From Desmodesmus armatus (Eukaryota; Chlorophyta; Chlorophyceae; Sphaeropleales; Scenedesmaceae), in NCBI GenBank assembly GCA_007449985.2, contig VIIQ02000582.1:124001-188000 (forward strand): a stretch of 64,000 nt of DNA, read 5' to 3'. A program made the position numbers and the translations under genes. The first letter of the stretch is position 1, and each line of letters opens with the position of its first letter. The notes below the pieces were generated by a model. The model was not told where the DNA came from and did no database searches. It was given only the letters and a program-made list of their open reading frames with translations. This document shows positions 11,820 through 23,002 of this stretch, piece by piece.

Positions 11820-13560
11820 ATGGTGCGCACACGAGCTGCCTGTGCCGGTTCAGAGTCGGATGGCACCTCCGACACGGGTGGCAGCCAGGCAGAGGCCGGG
11901 CAGTCTGATTCTGTATACAGCGACCCCAATGTTGACGAAGCTGAGCTCAAAGCCGAGCAGAATCGCGGTATCAGAGGGCGTCCTCGCAAGGTGTGTTGGG
12001 CTGCTTGCAGTGTTCCGCATGGCCTGCTCCGATACGGACCAAGCATCTAAGCGATGCGATTGACTGTGCAGGCTGCTGGCAGACCATTTGCCAAGCCGCG
12101 CAAGCAACAGGCTGCAAAGAAGAAGAAGCAACAGGCAACAGCAGCACAGCGCAAACAACGTGCTGCCCCACGCACGCGTCAACAGAAGCGCAGGTGTGTT
12201 ATCTACAACCCATGTACACGTTGTTTGTCACCAGTATACGTGCACTGGCCAAACGGAACCGCATCTCAGCCACTACTGTGCTGCCTAGCAGCAGGTGCTC
12301 AGCAGCACAGCCTGAACGGTTTGGTGCAGCACCCATGATATGCTCTGCTGCATCTGGTACACTGACTGATTCCACGCACTGCTGCATGCACTGTTGCTGT
12401 GCAGGTCTGCAGGTGCGGAGTTCCTCAAAGCAGAGCTGCGGCGACAGCGCCGTCCGCCAGACCGTGATGCACCACCTTCAGACAGTGAGGACAGCGATGT
12501 GTGCAGAGGCAAGGACCGTGTGCTGACTTGCAGCGTCACCATTGTGGTGCCAGGGGGCGACATCCCCTGGGAAGTGTATGATGCTGCAGCGTCCTTTGTG
12601 CGTGAGCGGTGCAAGGCTGGGTGTATGTGCACTGAGCGCGGCGATGCGTTCAAGCACCTGCATGTGCAGGGTGTGCTGAAAAAGCGCAGCAGCAGCAGCG
12701 TCAAAATCAAGCATGAGCTGATGGCTTGGCTGGCAGAGCATGTGGCTGGCTATGCTGACCTGCACTGCAGTGTGTGCATGAAGAAGGCCGCCAACAAGGG
12801 GCTGCACACATGGGAGGGTTTGATAGGGTATGCACGCAAGTGCAAGGGCCGGCAGGAGTATCGAGAGATGCTGCACAATGTCACGCCGCTTGAGTTGGAA
12901 GAGGGAGAGCACTTGATGCGGCTGCATGGCTCTGCCCTCAAGCACAGGGTGGCTCTCACACAGCACAACATCATGGAGCGTGCTGTTACATATCGTGAGT
13001 TTGAGCTGCGTGCTAGGCTGAAGGTGTCCCTGGCAGCTATCGGCTATGCCATGATCGCTTCTGGCCAGTACTACTTTGATGCTGGCTGGGCGGTGCCATA
13101 CATGGGGCAGGGCATGGACAGCACACGCTCAGAGGTGGTGTGGTTGTCTGCATGCATGCCTTTCAATGTGACACCAGCGGGTGTGGCAGCTGTGTTGTTC
13201 AAGGATGGTGCTGTTGCAGCATCCAGGCTGTCGTTTGCGGGTGTGCCTTCTGCTGAGGTTGATCGTGATGATGAGGTGCTGCTGCAGCTTGTTGATGATG
13301 CGCGTGAACGTGGTGTCACTGTTGGGTCGTTAGTGGACAACAGGCCTGCTGTGCGCGAGTTGGCGTATGAGCGCAACACGCAGATCCGTCGTCCCTGGCG
13401 TCCCGTTCAGCAGACTGAGCCTGCTGCTGATTTGCAGGTGATGACTGATGCTGCTGCGCGCGAGCTGCGTGCAGGTGAGCAGCTGCGCTGGCATGGTGAT
13501 CTCCTGCACCATGACCAGCACCTGTCTTGTGGTCTGGATAGTGATTCCGATGACGCGTGA
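11820..13560 (+). CDS. Replitron HUH endonuclease (Y1 Rep-like transposase), copy 1
   Basis: Exons 11820-11990, 12072-12193 and 12405-13560 join in phase to 482 residues. Exon 1 is acidic; exon 2 is a Lys/Arg-rich stretch (about residues 58-98) suited to nuclear import. The HUH domain follows: motif I near 139-147 (TCSVTIVVP), motif II HLHVQG with His182 and His184, and motif III YARKCK with candidate nucleophile Tyr240 in a Y-x-x-K context. This is the Rep/CRESS order with one tyrosine, unlike Helitrons, which carry two tyrosines and a fused helicase. About 240 further residues form a second domain I do not recognise, then an Asp/Ser tail. The expected role is strand nicking and covalent 5' attachment during replicative transposition. 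An ATG at 11706 is in frame but less likely as start. No stop or frameshift is seen. Confidence 0.85.
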
Positions 13561-13720
13561 CTGGTCGGCGGTTGCTAGGATTTGACTTGGTGACAGTTGG
13601 GCGCTGGTGGTTGTGCATGACGCCAGTGTGTGGGACGATTGTTTGTGTGTGCATTTGTCTTGTGGGCACATGTGCAGCAAATGTGCAAAGTTGTGGCTCA
13701 TTCTGTAACGTGACTTTTTT

Positions 13721-13800
13721 TGGTGTTCGGCGGTGAGGTGAAAAGGGTGAACAAATAGTTACCTTTACCTTTACCCTTTTCACCTCACCGCCGAACACCA
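13721..13800. repeat. Tail-to-tail junction of element copies 1 and 2
   Basis: The 3' ends of copy 1 (+) and copy 2 (-) face each other. Arms 13721-13748 and 13773-13800 are exact reverse complements around a 24-nt spacer (13749-13772). Read on the minus strand, copy 2 ends in an AAAGGT-type repeat (GGGTAAAGGTAAAGGT), whereas copy 1 ends GGGTGAACAAATAG. The symmetry axis at 13760.5 relates two whole elements, so this is the centre of an inverted repeat with arms of about 2.4 kb. Confidence 0.9.
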
Positions 13801-16238
13801 AAAAAAGTCACGTTACAGAATGAGCCACAACTTTGCACATTTGCTGCACATGTGCCCACAAGACAAATGCACACACAAACAATCGTCCCACACACTGGCG
13901 TCATGCACAACCACCAGCGCCCAACTGTCACCAAGTCAAATCCTAGCAACCGCCGACCAGTCACGCGTCATCGGAATCACTATCCAGACCACAAGACAGG
14001 TGCTGGTCATGGTGCAGGAGATCACCATGCCAGCGCAGCTGCTCACCTGCACGCAGCTCGCGCGCAGCAGCATCAGTCATCACCTGCAAATCAGCAGCAG
14101 GCTCAGTCTGCTGAACGGGACGCCAGGGACGACGGATCTGCGTGTTGCGCTCATACGCCAACTCGCGCACAGCAGGCCTGTTGTCCACTAACGACCCAAC
14201 AGTGACACCACGTTCACGCGCATCATCAACAAGCTGCAGCAGCACCTCATCATCACGATCAACCTCAGCAGAAGGCACACCCGCAAACGACAGCCTGGAT
14301 GCTGCAACAGCACCATCCTTGAACAACACAGCTGCCACACCCGCTGGTGTCACATTGAAAGGCATGCATGCAGACAACCACACCACCTCTGAGCGTGTGC
14401 TGTCCATGCCCTGCCCCATGTATGGCACCGCCCAGCCAGCATCAAAGTAGTACTGGCCAGAAGCGATCATGGCATAGCCGATAGCTGCCAGGGACACCTT
14501 CAGCCTAGCACGCAGCTCAAACTCACGATATGTAACAGCACGCTCCATGATGTTGTGCTGTGTGAGAGCCACCCTGTGCTTGAGGGCAGAGCCATGCAGC
14601 CGCATCAAGTGCTCTCCCTCTTCCAACTCAAGCGGCGTGACATTGTGCAGCATCTCTCGATACTCCTGCCGGCCCTTGCACTTGCGTGCATACCCTATCA
14701 AACCCTCCCATGTGTGCAGCCCCTTGTTGGCGGCCTTCTTCATGCACACACTGCAGTGCAGGTCAGCATAGCCAGCCACATGCTCTGCCAGCCAAGCCAT
14801 CAGCTCATGCTTGATTTTGACGCTGCTGCTGCTGCGCTTTTTCAGCACACCCTGCACATGCAGGTGCTTGAACGCATCGCCGCGCTCAGTGCACATACAC
14901 CCAGCCTTGCACCGCTCACGCACAAAGGACGCTGCAGCATCATACACTTCCCAGGGGATGTCGCCCCCTGGCACCACAATGGTGACGCTGCAAGTCAGCA
15001 CACGGTCCTTGCCTCTGCACACATCGCTGTCCTCACTGTCTGAAGGTGGTGCATCACGGTCTGGCGGACGGCGCTGTCGCCGCAGCTCTGCTTTGAGGAA
15101 CTCCGCACCTGCAGACCTGCACAGCAACAGTGCATGCAGCAGTGCGTGGAATCAGTCAGTGTACCAGATGCAGCAGAGCATATCATGGGTGCTGCACCAA
15201 ACCGTTCAGGCTGTGCTGCTGAGCACCTGCTGCTAGGCAGCACAGTAGTGGCTGAGATGCGGTTCCGTTTGGCCAGTGCACGTATACTGGTGACAAACAA
15301 CGTGTACATGGGTTGTAGATAACACACCTGCGCTTCTGTTGACGCGTGCGTGGGGCAGCACGTTGTTTGCGCTGTGCTGCTGTTGCCTGTTGCTTCTTCT
15401 TCTTTGCAGCCTGTTGCTTGCGCGGCTTGGCAAATGGTCTGCCAGCAGCCTGCACAGTCAATCGCATCGCTTAGATGCTTGGTCCGTATCGGAGCAGGCC
15501 ATGCGGAACACTGCAAGCAGCCCAACACACCTTGCGAGGACGCCCTCTGATACCGCGATTCTGCTCGGCTTTGAGCTCAGCTTCGTCAACATTGGGGTCG
15601 CTGTATACAGAATCAGACTGCCCGGCCTCTGCCTGGCTGCCACCCGTGTCGGAGGTGCCATCCGACTCTGAACCGGCACAGGCAGCTCGTGTGCGCACCA
15701 TGCGAATGCTGACAGTAATATATGCAACAACTGTACAACGAAGTTGTGTTTGCCGATGTGGGAAGTCTAGACAAATACCACACCAGTTCCGACACGACAC
15801 AGTCAGCCGGAGCATGTAGCGTTGACCGAGCGGTTGCTGTAACTGTCGACGTCCGATGTTCAGCAAGCGAAGCCGCTGGCCTTGCTGGTATTGTGGATAT
15901 ATCACTGAATTGCGTTCTGCATGTACGACATTTTCCCGCCCTTAGACCGAAAGTGATTTTTCCTCCATCGCACACCGCGCATCATCCCGCCCAACCCAGC
16001 ATGCTGCGATTCTCACATACATATGCACCCGTTGGTGGCGCCTCGGCTTCGCCTCGGCGCCACCACAGCATGCACGGGCAGGCGGTACAGTTTGACCAGC
16101 CCCCAGCAGCAGCACACTGCATCGGGGTGAATTGATGAGGGGGGCATCGGCGTGCCTGCGGCACGCCGATGCAGCACGCGCCGCGGCGCGGCTCTGCGTC
16201 GCCGCACTTTTCCCACCCCCACCTTTGTTCACCCTTTT
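13773..16238 (-). mobile_element. Replitron-like element, copy 2 (-)
   Basis: Mirror image of copy 1 and nearly identical to it. The 5' terminus (right end) reads AAAAGGGTGAACAAAGG on the minus strand. The junction with copy 3 has about 11 extra bases (GAAGGGTGAAA), which explains the 2,469-bp offset here against 2,458 bp between copies 3 and 4. Confidence 0.8.
13961..15701 (-). CDS. Replitron HUH endonuclease, copy 2
   Basis: Exons 15701-15531, 15449-15328 and 15116-13961 have splice sites and phases identical to copy 1 and code the same 482-residue protein, with motif II HLHVQG and motif III YARKCK intact. No amino-acid difference from copy 1 was noticed, so duplication is very recent or the copies are homogenised. 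Confidence 0.85.
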
Positions 16239-18707
16239 CACCCTTCTTTTCACCTCACCGCCGAACACCAAAAAAGTCACGTTACAGAATGAGCCACAAC
16301 TTTGCACATTTGCTGCACATGTGCCCACAAGACAAATGCACACACAAACAATCGTCCCACACACTGGCGTCATGCACAACCACCAGCGCCCAACTGTCAC
16401 CAAGTCAAATCCTAGCAACCGCCGACCAGTCACGCGTCATCGGAATCACTATCCAGACCACAAGACAGGTGCTGGTCATGGTGCAGGAGATCACCATGCC
16501 AGCGCAGCTGCTCACCTGCACGCAGCTCGCGCGCAGCAGCATCAGTCATCACCTGCAAATCAGCAGCAGGCTCAGTCTGCTGAACGGGACGCCAGGGACG
16601 ACGGATCTGCGTGTTGCGCTCATACGCCAACTCGCGCACAGCAGGCCTGTTGTCCACTAACGACCCAACAGTGACACCACGTTCACGCGCATCATCAACA
16701 AGCTGCAGCAGCACCTCATCATCACGATCAACCTCAGCAGAAGGCACACCCGCAAACGACAGCCTGGATGCTGCAACAGCACCATCCTTGAACAACACAG
16801 CTGCCACACCCGCTGGTGTCACATTGAAAGGCATGCATGCAGACAACCACACCACCTCTGAGCGTGTGCTGTCCATGCCCTGCCCCATGTATGGCACCGC
16901 CCAGCCAGCATCAAAGTAGTACTGGCCAGAAGCGATCATGGCATAGCCGATAGCTGCCAGGGACACCTTCAGCCTAGCACGCAGCTCAAACTCACGATAT
17001 GTAACAGCACGCTCCATGATGTTGTGCTGTGTGAGAGCCACCCTGTGCTTGAGGGCAGAGCCATGCAGCCGCATCAAGTGCTCTCCCTCTTCCAACTCAA
17101 GCGGCGTGACATTGTGCAGCATCTCTCGATACTCCTGCCGGCCCTTGCACTTGCGTGCATACCCTATCAAACCCTCCCATGTGTGCAGCCCCTTGTTGGC
17201 GGCCTTCTTCATGCACACACTGCAGTGCAGGTCAGCATAGCCAGCCACATGCTCTGCCAGCCAAGCCATCAGCTCATGCTTGATTTTGACGCTGCTGCTG
17301 CTGCGCTTTTTCAGCACACCCTGCACATGCAGGTGCTTGAACGCATCGCCGCGCTCAGTGCACATACACCCAGCCTTGCACCGCTCACGCACAAAGGACG
17401 CTGCAGCATCATACACTTCCCAGGGGATGTCGCCCCCTGGCACCACAATGGTGACGCTGCAAGTCAGCACACGGTCCTTGCCTCTGCACACATCGCTGTC
17501 CTCACTGTCTGAAGGTGGTGCATCACGGTCTGGCGGACGGCGCTGTCGCCGCAGCTCTGCTTTGAGGAACTCCGCACCTGCAGACCTGCACAGCAACAGT
17601 GCATGCAGCAGTGCGTGGAATCAGTCAGTGTACCAGATGCAGCAGAGCATATCATGGGTGCTGCACCAAACCGTTCAGGCTGTGCTGCTGAGCACCTGCT
17701 GCTAGGCAGCACAGTAGTGGCTGAGATGCGGTTCCGTTTGGCCAGTGCACGTATACTGGTGACAAACAACGTGTACATGGGTTGTAGATAACACACCTGC
17801 GCTTCTGTTGACGCGTGCGTGGGGCAGCACGTTGTTTGCGCTGTGCTGCTGTTGCCTGTTGCTTCTTCTTCTTTGCAGCCTGTTGCTTGCGCGGCTTGGC
17901 AAATGGTCTGCCAGCAGCCTGCACAGTCAATCGCATCGCTTAGATGCTTGGTCCGTATCGGAGCAGGCCATGCGGAACACTGCAAGCAGCCCAACACACC
18001 TTGCGAGGACGCCCTCTGATACCGCGATTCTGCTCGGCTTTGAGCTCAGCTTCGTCAACATTGGGGTCGCTGTATACAGAATCAGACTGCCCGGCCTCTG
18101 CCTGGCTGCCACCCGTGTCGGAGGTGCCATCCGACTCTGAACCGGCACAGGCAGCTCGTGTGCGCACCATGCGAATGCTGACAGTAATATATGCAACAAC
18201 TGTACAACGAAGTTGTGTTTGCCGATGTGGGAAGTCTAGACAAATACCACACCAGTTCCGACACGACACAGTCAGCCGGAGCATGTAGCGTTGACCGAGC
18301 GGTTGCTGTAACTGTCGACGTCCGATGTTCAGCAAGCGAAGCCGCTGGCCTTGCTGGTATTGTGGATATATCACTGAATTGCGTTCTGCATGTACGACAT
18401 TTTCCCGCCCTTAGACCGAAAGTGATTTTTCCTCCATCGCACACCGCGCATCATCCCGCCCAACCCAGCATGCTGCGATTCTCACATACATATGCACCCG
18501 TTGGTGGCGCCTCGGCTTCGCCTCGGCGCCACCACAGCATGCACGGGCAGGCGGTACAGTTTGACCAGCCCCCAGCAGCAGCACACTGCATCGGGGTGAA
18601 TTGATGAGGGGGGCATCGGCGTGCCTGCGGCACGCCGATGCAGCACGCGCCGCGGCGCGGCTCTGCGTCGCCGCACTTTTCCCACCCCCACCTTTGTTCA
18701 CCCTTTT
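16239..18707 (-). mobile_element. Replitron-like element, copy 3 (-), head-to-tail with copy 2
   Basis: Same unit as copy 2, shifted by 2,469 bp. Its 3' end abuts the 5' end of copy 2 and its 5' end abuts the 3' end of copy 4, so copies 4-3-2 form a head-to-tail trimer when read on the minus strand. At the copy 4/copy 3 junction a single AAAAGGGTGAACAAA serves both elements, with no host DNA between them. Confidence 0.8.
16430..18170 (-). CDS. Replitron HUH endonuclease, copy 3
   Basis: Exons 18170-18000, 17918-17797 and 17585-16430 are spliced as in copies 1 and 2, giving 482 residues with HUH and Y-x-x-K motifs intact. The predicted protein appears identical to copies 1 and 2. Confidence 0.85.
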
Positions 18708-21109
18708 CATCTCACCGCCGAACAGCAAAAAAAGTCACGTTACAGAATGAGCCACAACTTTGCACATTTGCTGCACATGTGCCCACAAGACAAATGCACA
18801 CACAAACAATCGTCCCACACACTGGTGTCATGCACAACCACCAGCGCCCAACTGTCACCAAGTCAAATCCTAGCAACCGCCGACCAGTCACGCGTCATCG
18901 GAATCACTATCCAGACCACAAGACAGGTGCTGGTCATGGTGCAGGAGATCACCATGCCAGCGCAGCTGCTCACCTGCACGCAGCTCGCGCGCAGCAGCAT
19001 CAGTCATCACCTGCAAATCAGCAGCAGGCTCAGTCTGCTGAACGGGACGCCAGGGACGACGGATCTGCGTGTTGCGCTCATACGCCAACTCGCGCACAGC
19101 AGGCCTGTTGTCCACTAACGACCCAACAGTGACACCACGTTCAAGCGCATCATCAACAAGCTGCAGCAGCACCTCATCATCACGATCAACCTCAGCAGAA
19201 GGCACACCCGCAAACGACAGCCTGGATGCTGCAACAGCACCATCCTTGAACAACACAGCTGCCACACCCGCTGGTGTCACATTGAAAGGCATGCATGCAG
19301 ACAACCACACCACCTCTGAGCGTGTGCTGTCCATGCCCTGCCCCATGTATGGCACCGCCCAGCCAGCATCAAAGTAGTACTGGCCAGAAGCGATCATGGC
19401 ATAGCCGATAGCTGCCAGGGACACCTTCAGCCTAGCACGCAGCTCAAACTCACGATATGTAACAGCACGCTCCATGATGTTGTGCTGTGTGAGAGCCACC
19501 CTGTGCTTGAGGGCAGAGCCATGCAGCCGCATCAAGTGCTCTCCCTCTTCCAACTCAAGCGGCGTGACATTGTGCAGCATCTCTCGATACTCCTGCCGGC
19601 CCTTGCACTTGCGTGCATACCCTATCAAACCCTCCCATGTGTGCAGCCCCTTGTTGGCGGCCTTCTTCATGCACACACTGCAGTGCAGGTCAGCATAGCC
19701 AGCCACATGCTCTGCCAGCCAAGCCATCAGCTCATGCTTGATTTTGACGCTGCTGCTGCTGCGCTTTTTCAGCACACCCTGCACATGCAGGTGCTTGAAC
19801 GCATCGCCGCGCTCAGTGCACATACACCCAGCCTTGCACCGCTCACGCACAAAGGACGCTGCAGCATCATACACTTCCCAGGGGATGTCGCCCCCTGGCA
19901 CCACAATGGTGACGCTGCAAGTCAGCACACGGTCCTTGCCTCTGCACACATCGCTGTCCTCACTGTCTGAAGGTGGTGCATCACGGTCTGGCGGACGGCG
20001 CTGTCGCCGCAGCTCTGCTTTGAGGAACTCCGCACCTGCAGACCTGCACAGCAACAGTGCATGCAGCAGTGCGTGGAATCAGTCAGTGTACCAGATGCAG
20101 CAGAGCATATCATGGGTGCTGCACCAAACCGTTCAGGCTGTGCTGCTGAGCACCTGCTGCTAGGCAGCACAGTAGTGGCTGAGATGCGGTTCCGTTTGGC
20201 CAGTGCACGTATACTGGTGACAAACAACGTGTACATGGGTTGCAGATAACACACCTGCGCTTCTGTTGACGCGTGCGTGGGGCAGCACGTTGTTTGCGCT
20301 GTGCTGCTGTTGCCTGTTGCTTCTTCTTCTTTGCAGCCTGTTGCTTGCGCGGCTTGGCAAATGGTCTGCCAGCAGCCTGCACAGTCAATCGCATCGCTTA
20401 GATGCTTGGTCCGTATCGGAGCAGGCCATGCGGAACACTGCAAGCAGCCCAACACACCTTGCGAGGACGCCCTCTGATACCGCGATTCTGCTCGGCTTTG
20501 AGCTCAGCTTCGTCAACATTGGGGTCGCTGTATACAGAATCAGACTGCCCGGCCTCTGCCTGGGTGCCACCCGTGTCGGAGGTGCCATCCGACTCTGAAC
20601 CGGCACAGGCAGCTCGTGTGCGCACCATGCGAATGCTGACAGTAATATATGCAACAACTGTACAACGAAGTTGTGTTTGCCGATGTGGGAAGTCTAGACA
20701 AATACCACACCAGTTCCGACACGACACAGTCAGCCGGAGCATGTAGCGTTGACCGAGCGGTTGCTGTAACTGTCGACGTCCGATGTTCAGCAAGCGAAGC
20801 CGCTGGCCTTGCTGGTATTGTGGATATATCACTGAATTGCGTTCTGCATGTACGACATTTTCCCGCCCTTAGACCGAAAGTGATTTTTCCTCCATCGCAC
20901 ACCGCGCATCATCCCGCCCAACCCAGCATGCTGCGATTCTCACATACATATGCACCCGTTGGTGGCGCCTCGGCTTCGCCTCGGCGCCACCACAGCATGC
21001 ACGGGCAGGCGGTACAGTTTGACCAGCCCCCAGCAGCAGCACACCGCATCGGGGTGAATTGATCTCTGCGTCGCCGCACTTTTCCCACCCCCACCTTTGT
21101 TCACCCTTT
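18708..21109 (-). mobile_element. Replitron-like element, copy 4 (-), with a 5' deletion
   Basis: The most diverged copy. It lacks about 55 bp of the 5' non-coding region that held the GC-rich hairpin and the adjacent GCGCCGCGGCGC palindrome, and has a few substitutions. Its right end reads AAAGGGTGAACAAAGG on the minus strand and then passes into unrelated flank (GACACTTGGTGC), which marks the 5' terminus at about 21109. Confidence 0.8.
18888..20628 (-). CDS. Replitron HUH endonuclease, copy 4
   Basis: Exons are 20628-20458, 20376-20255 and 20043-18888. The protein is intact (482 residues) with two replacements relative to the others: Ser to Thr in the acidic N-terminus (GTQAEAG) and Arg to Leu in DDALERG of the C-terminal domain. 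The HUH and Tyr motifs are unchanged. Loss of the 5' hairpin may make this copy cis-defective although its gene is open. Confidence 0.82.
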
Positions 21110-23002
21110 GCACCAAGTGTCATCGGTCGTATGTCATGTGGGCCTCCCTACTTTGTGTCTGCAATTTGCAGCAGATCTGCAACATGCTGATCCAGTACAT
21201 ACGTCAATGTACCCCACATCTCGTCCCAGCTTGTGTGCACCCGCTGAAATGTTGTGCTGATATTGATGTGCATGCATCTGGCGTGGCCTGAAGTCAGTCA
21301 GGACAGTTCCTGAGTTTGAGCAAACTCAGCAAGTGTCTGAAAAGTGCAGCCAGCCAGCAACAGTACACAATTCAAAGGCCCTGGGGTGCACAACCTCAGC
21401 ACAGCTGTCCTGTCAAGAGATGATGTCAACCCGGCCTGGCATTGCCCCCATAGCAGGACCCCATGATATAGATCTAGAACGCACTCATGGCATGAAGCAA
21501 AAGACCTGCAGCCAAACAAAGTCACATGCAGGCTTACACAATGTACAAGCGCGGTGCCACAACTCAGCCAACACGCCTCCACAGCCTGCAAAAGTCTGCA
21601 GGCGAGCTGCCGGCACCTGCCAAACGGCGGATTGGCCAGCTTGCAAAGCAGTGCTGCTGCCACCAGTTGTGGAGTGTTTGGTACCAGTGGAAACACAAAC
21701 TGACGGCTGCTGCAGGCAGCACAACACAAACAAAGGACAGGGGGCTCCACTAGCTCAACAAACACATACGCGAACAAGCTCTGTTTTCCCACAGAGAACA
21801 GCCAGCCCCTTAACGTTACCAGACCAGCCCTGCAACCCACAAACACGCACACAGAGCCACTAACCACCAACATGCAGCACGTGGGCCAGGCATAAACAAC
21901 AGCAGCTGTGAACCTACGCCCCTAGCAGGCCCTCAGGATGGCGCGTGCTGACATGACAACACACCTTCTCTTGCCGCCCCCTGTAGCAGTTGCAGCCTGC
22001 CCGGCTTGCACTTGCTGCTCTGCATCCAGGGTGGTGATCAGCAGCCACACCGGTATACCGCCTGTATGACACTGTGTGCTGACCGCCCAGCGTGTCCTGC
22101 ATTAGCCCATGTTCTGGGCGCCGGGCTGCTTGACCACACACCTTGCCTTGCTGCAAGGCCTGCATATTGGCATTGGGCTGCGTGCTGAATGCCCTGCTGT
22201 GTCCTGCACTGGCAATCTGCTGTCCGCAGCTGGCAGTGTGTCAGACATGCAGCAGCTCCCAATCTGGCAGGAGCACTGTGCGCGGCAAGTAGTTGGAGCA
22301 CCATACAGTACTGCTACAACAAACACGCGGGTGCCAATGCACATGACAGCAGCATGGCATACCCGCCTTGAGATTGGTACCAACACAATGTGGGCGCAAT
22401 CGGGTGTCTGCGCACTCAAGCGCAGCCACAGTATGTGCGCGCGAACGGCCAGATGCACGATTGACAACAGCACCAGGATTGCATCTGATTGTTTGTCTAA
22501 ATCGAGTGCAGCAGAGGCGTGAGCATCAGCTGACATGAGAGTCAGCGTGCGGCTTTGTTACTATTTTGCACACATGACGCGTCGACTGCATGCAACGATT
22601 GGCAGAACCCCATACCAGTTGTCCTGCCTTGCTGGCTTGCATTGCCATTGCGCAGCAAGCAGTCAAAGGGGGTGCCAGCACCGCTGAAAGGATACTCCCA
22701 ACTTTGCCTCAGACAAGGCTGCAGGATGCACTCCAGTCAGCACACATCCCCAATCACACTTTACAACAATACACAGCTTCCCTGCTGCTGTGATCACATG
22801 CTGGAAGCTGGCAATGCCAGCCATCAGAACAATGCGCCAGCTTGCACAGCAGACACACCCCAGGCATGACGTCCATCCTCTAGGCATCCTGCAGGGTCAA
22901 CCCACCAAAGGACTCATCTACACACGGCACATCCGCCCGATTGCTGACATCATCCCAGCCACACCCTTGCCAGGCGCAGCACTACAGCTGCTGCATGACC
23001 GC
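21110..23002. other. Intergenic; no supported gene
   Basis: Unique sequence between the Replitron array and the 3' end of ORC5. Open frames of 60-190 codons exist on both strands, but they overlap each other, have odd composition and show no domain or splice-phase support. Confidence 0.5.

Larger units (their letters stand above)
11283..13748 (+). mobile_element. Replitron-like element, copy 1 (+)
   Basis: The unit is about 2.46 kb. It starts with AAAAGGGTGAACAAA at 11283-11297, and the same 15-mer recurs at 13741-13755 at its 3' end, a short terminal direct repeat. Content is a 5' non-coding part with two GC-rich hairpins, one three-exon HUH endonuclease gene (11820-13560) and a short 3' region. 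There are no terminal inverted repeats and no helicase. Short terminal direct repeats plus a single-Tyr HUH protein are the published hallmarks of Replitrons. The left flank ends in GGGCGTGGCG. Confidence 0.8.

Noticed and set aside
13749..13772. Spacer between inverted Replitron copies as a target-site duplication
   Set aside because: The spacer contains element-end sequence (GAACAAATAG and AAAGGT repeats on opposite strands), not two copies of host DNA.
11283..21109. Helitron or CRESS-virus integration as explanation of the HUH genes
   Set aside because: There is one catalytic tyrosine rather than two, no helicase domain, no TC/CTRR ends seen, and no capsid gene. Repeated element ends and a spliced gene favour Replitrons.
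21298..21873. 191-codon open frame on the minus strand
   Set aside because: Cys/Leu-rich translation with no domain; overlapped by an equally long plus-strand frame; no splice or start context that supports it.
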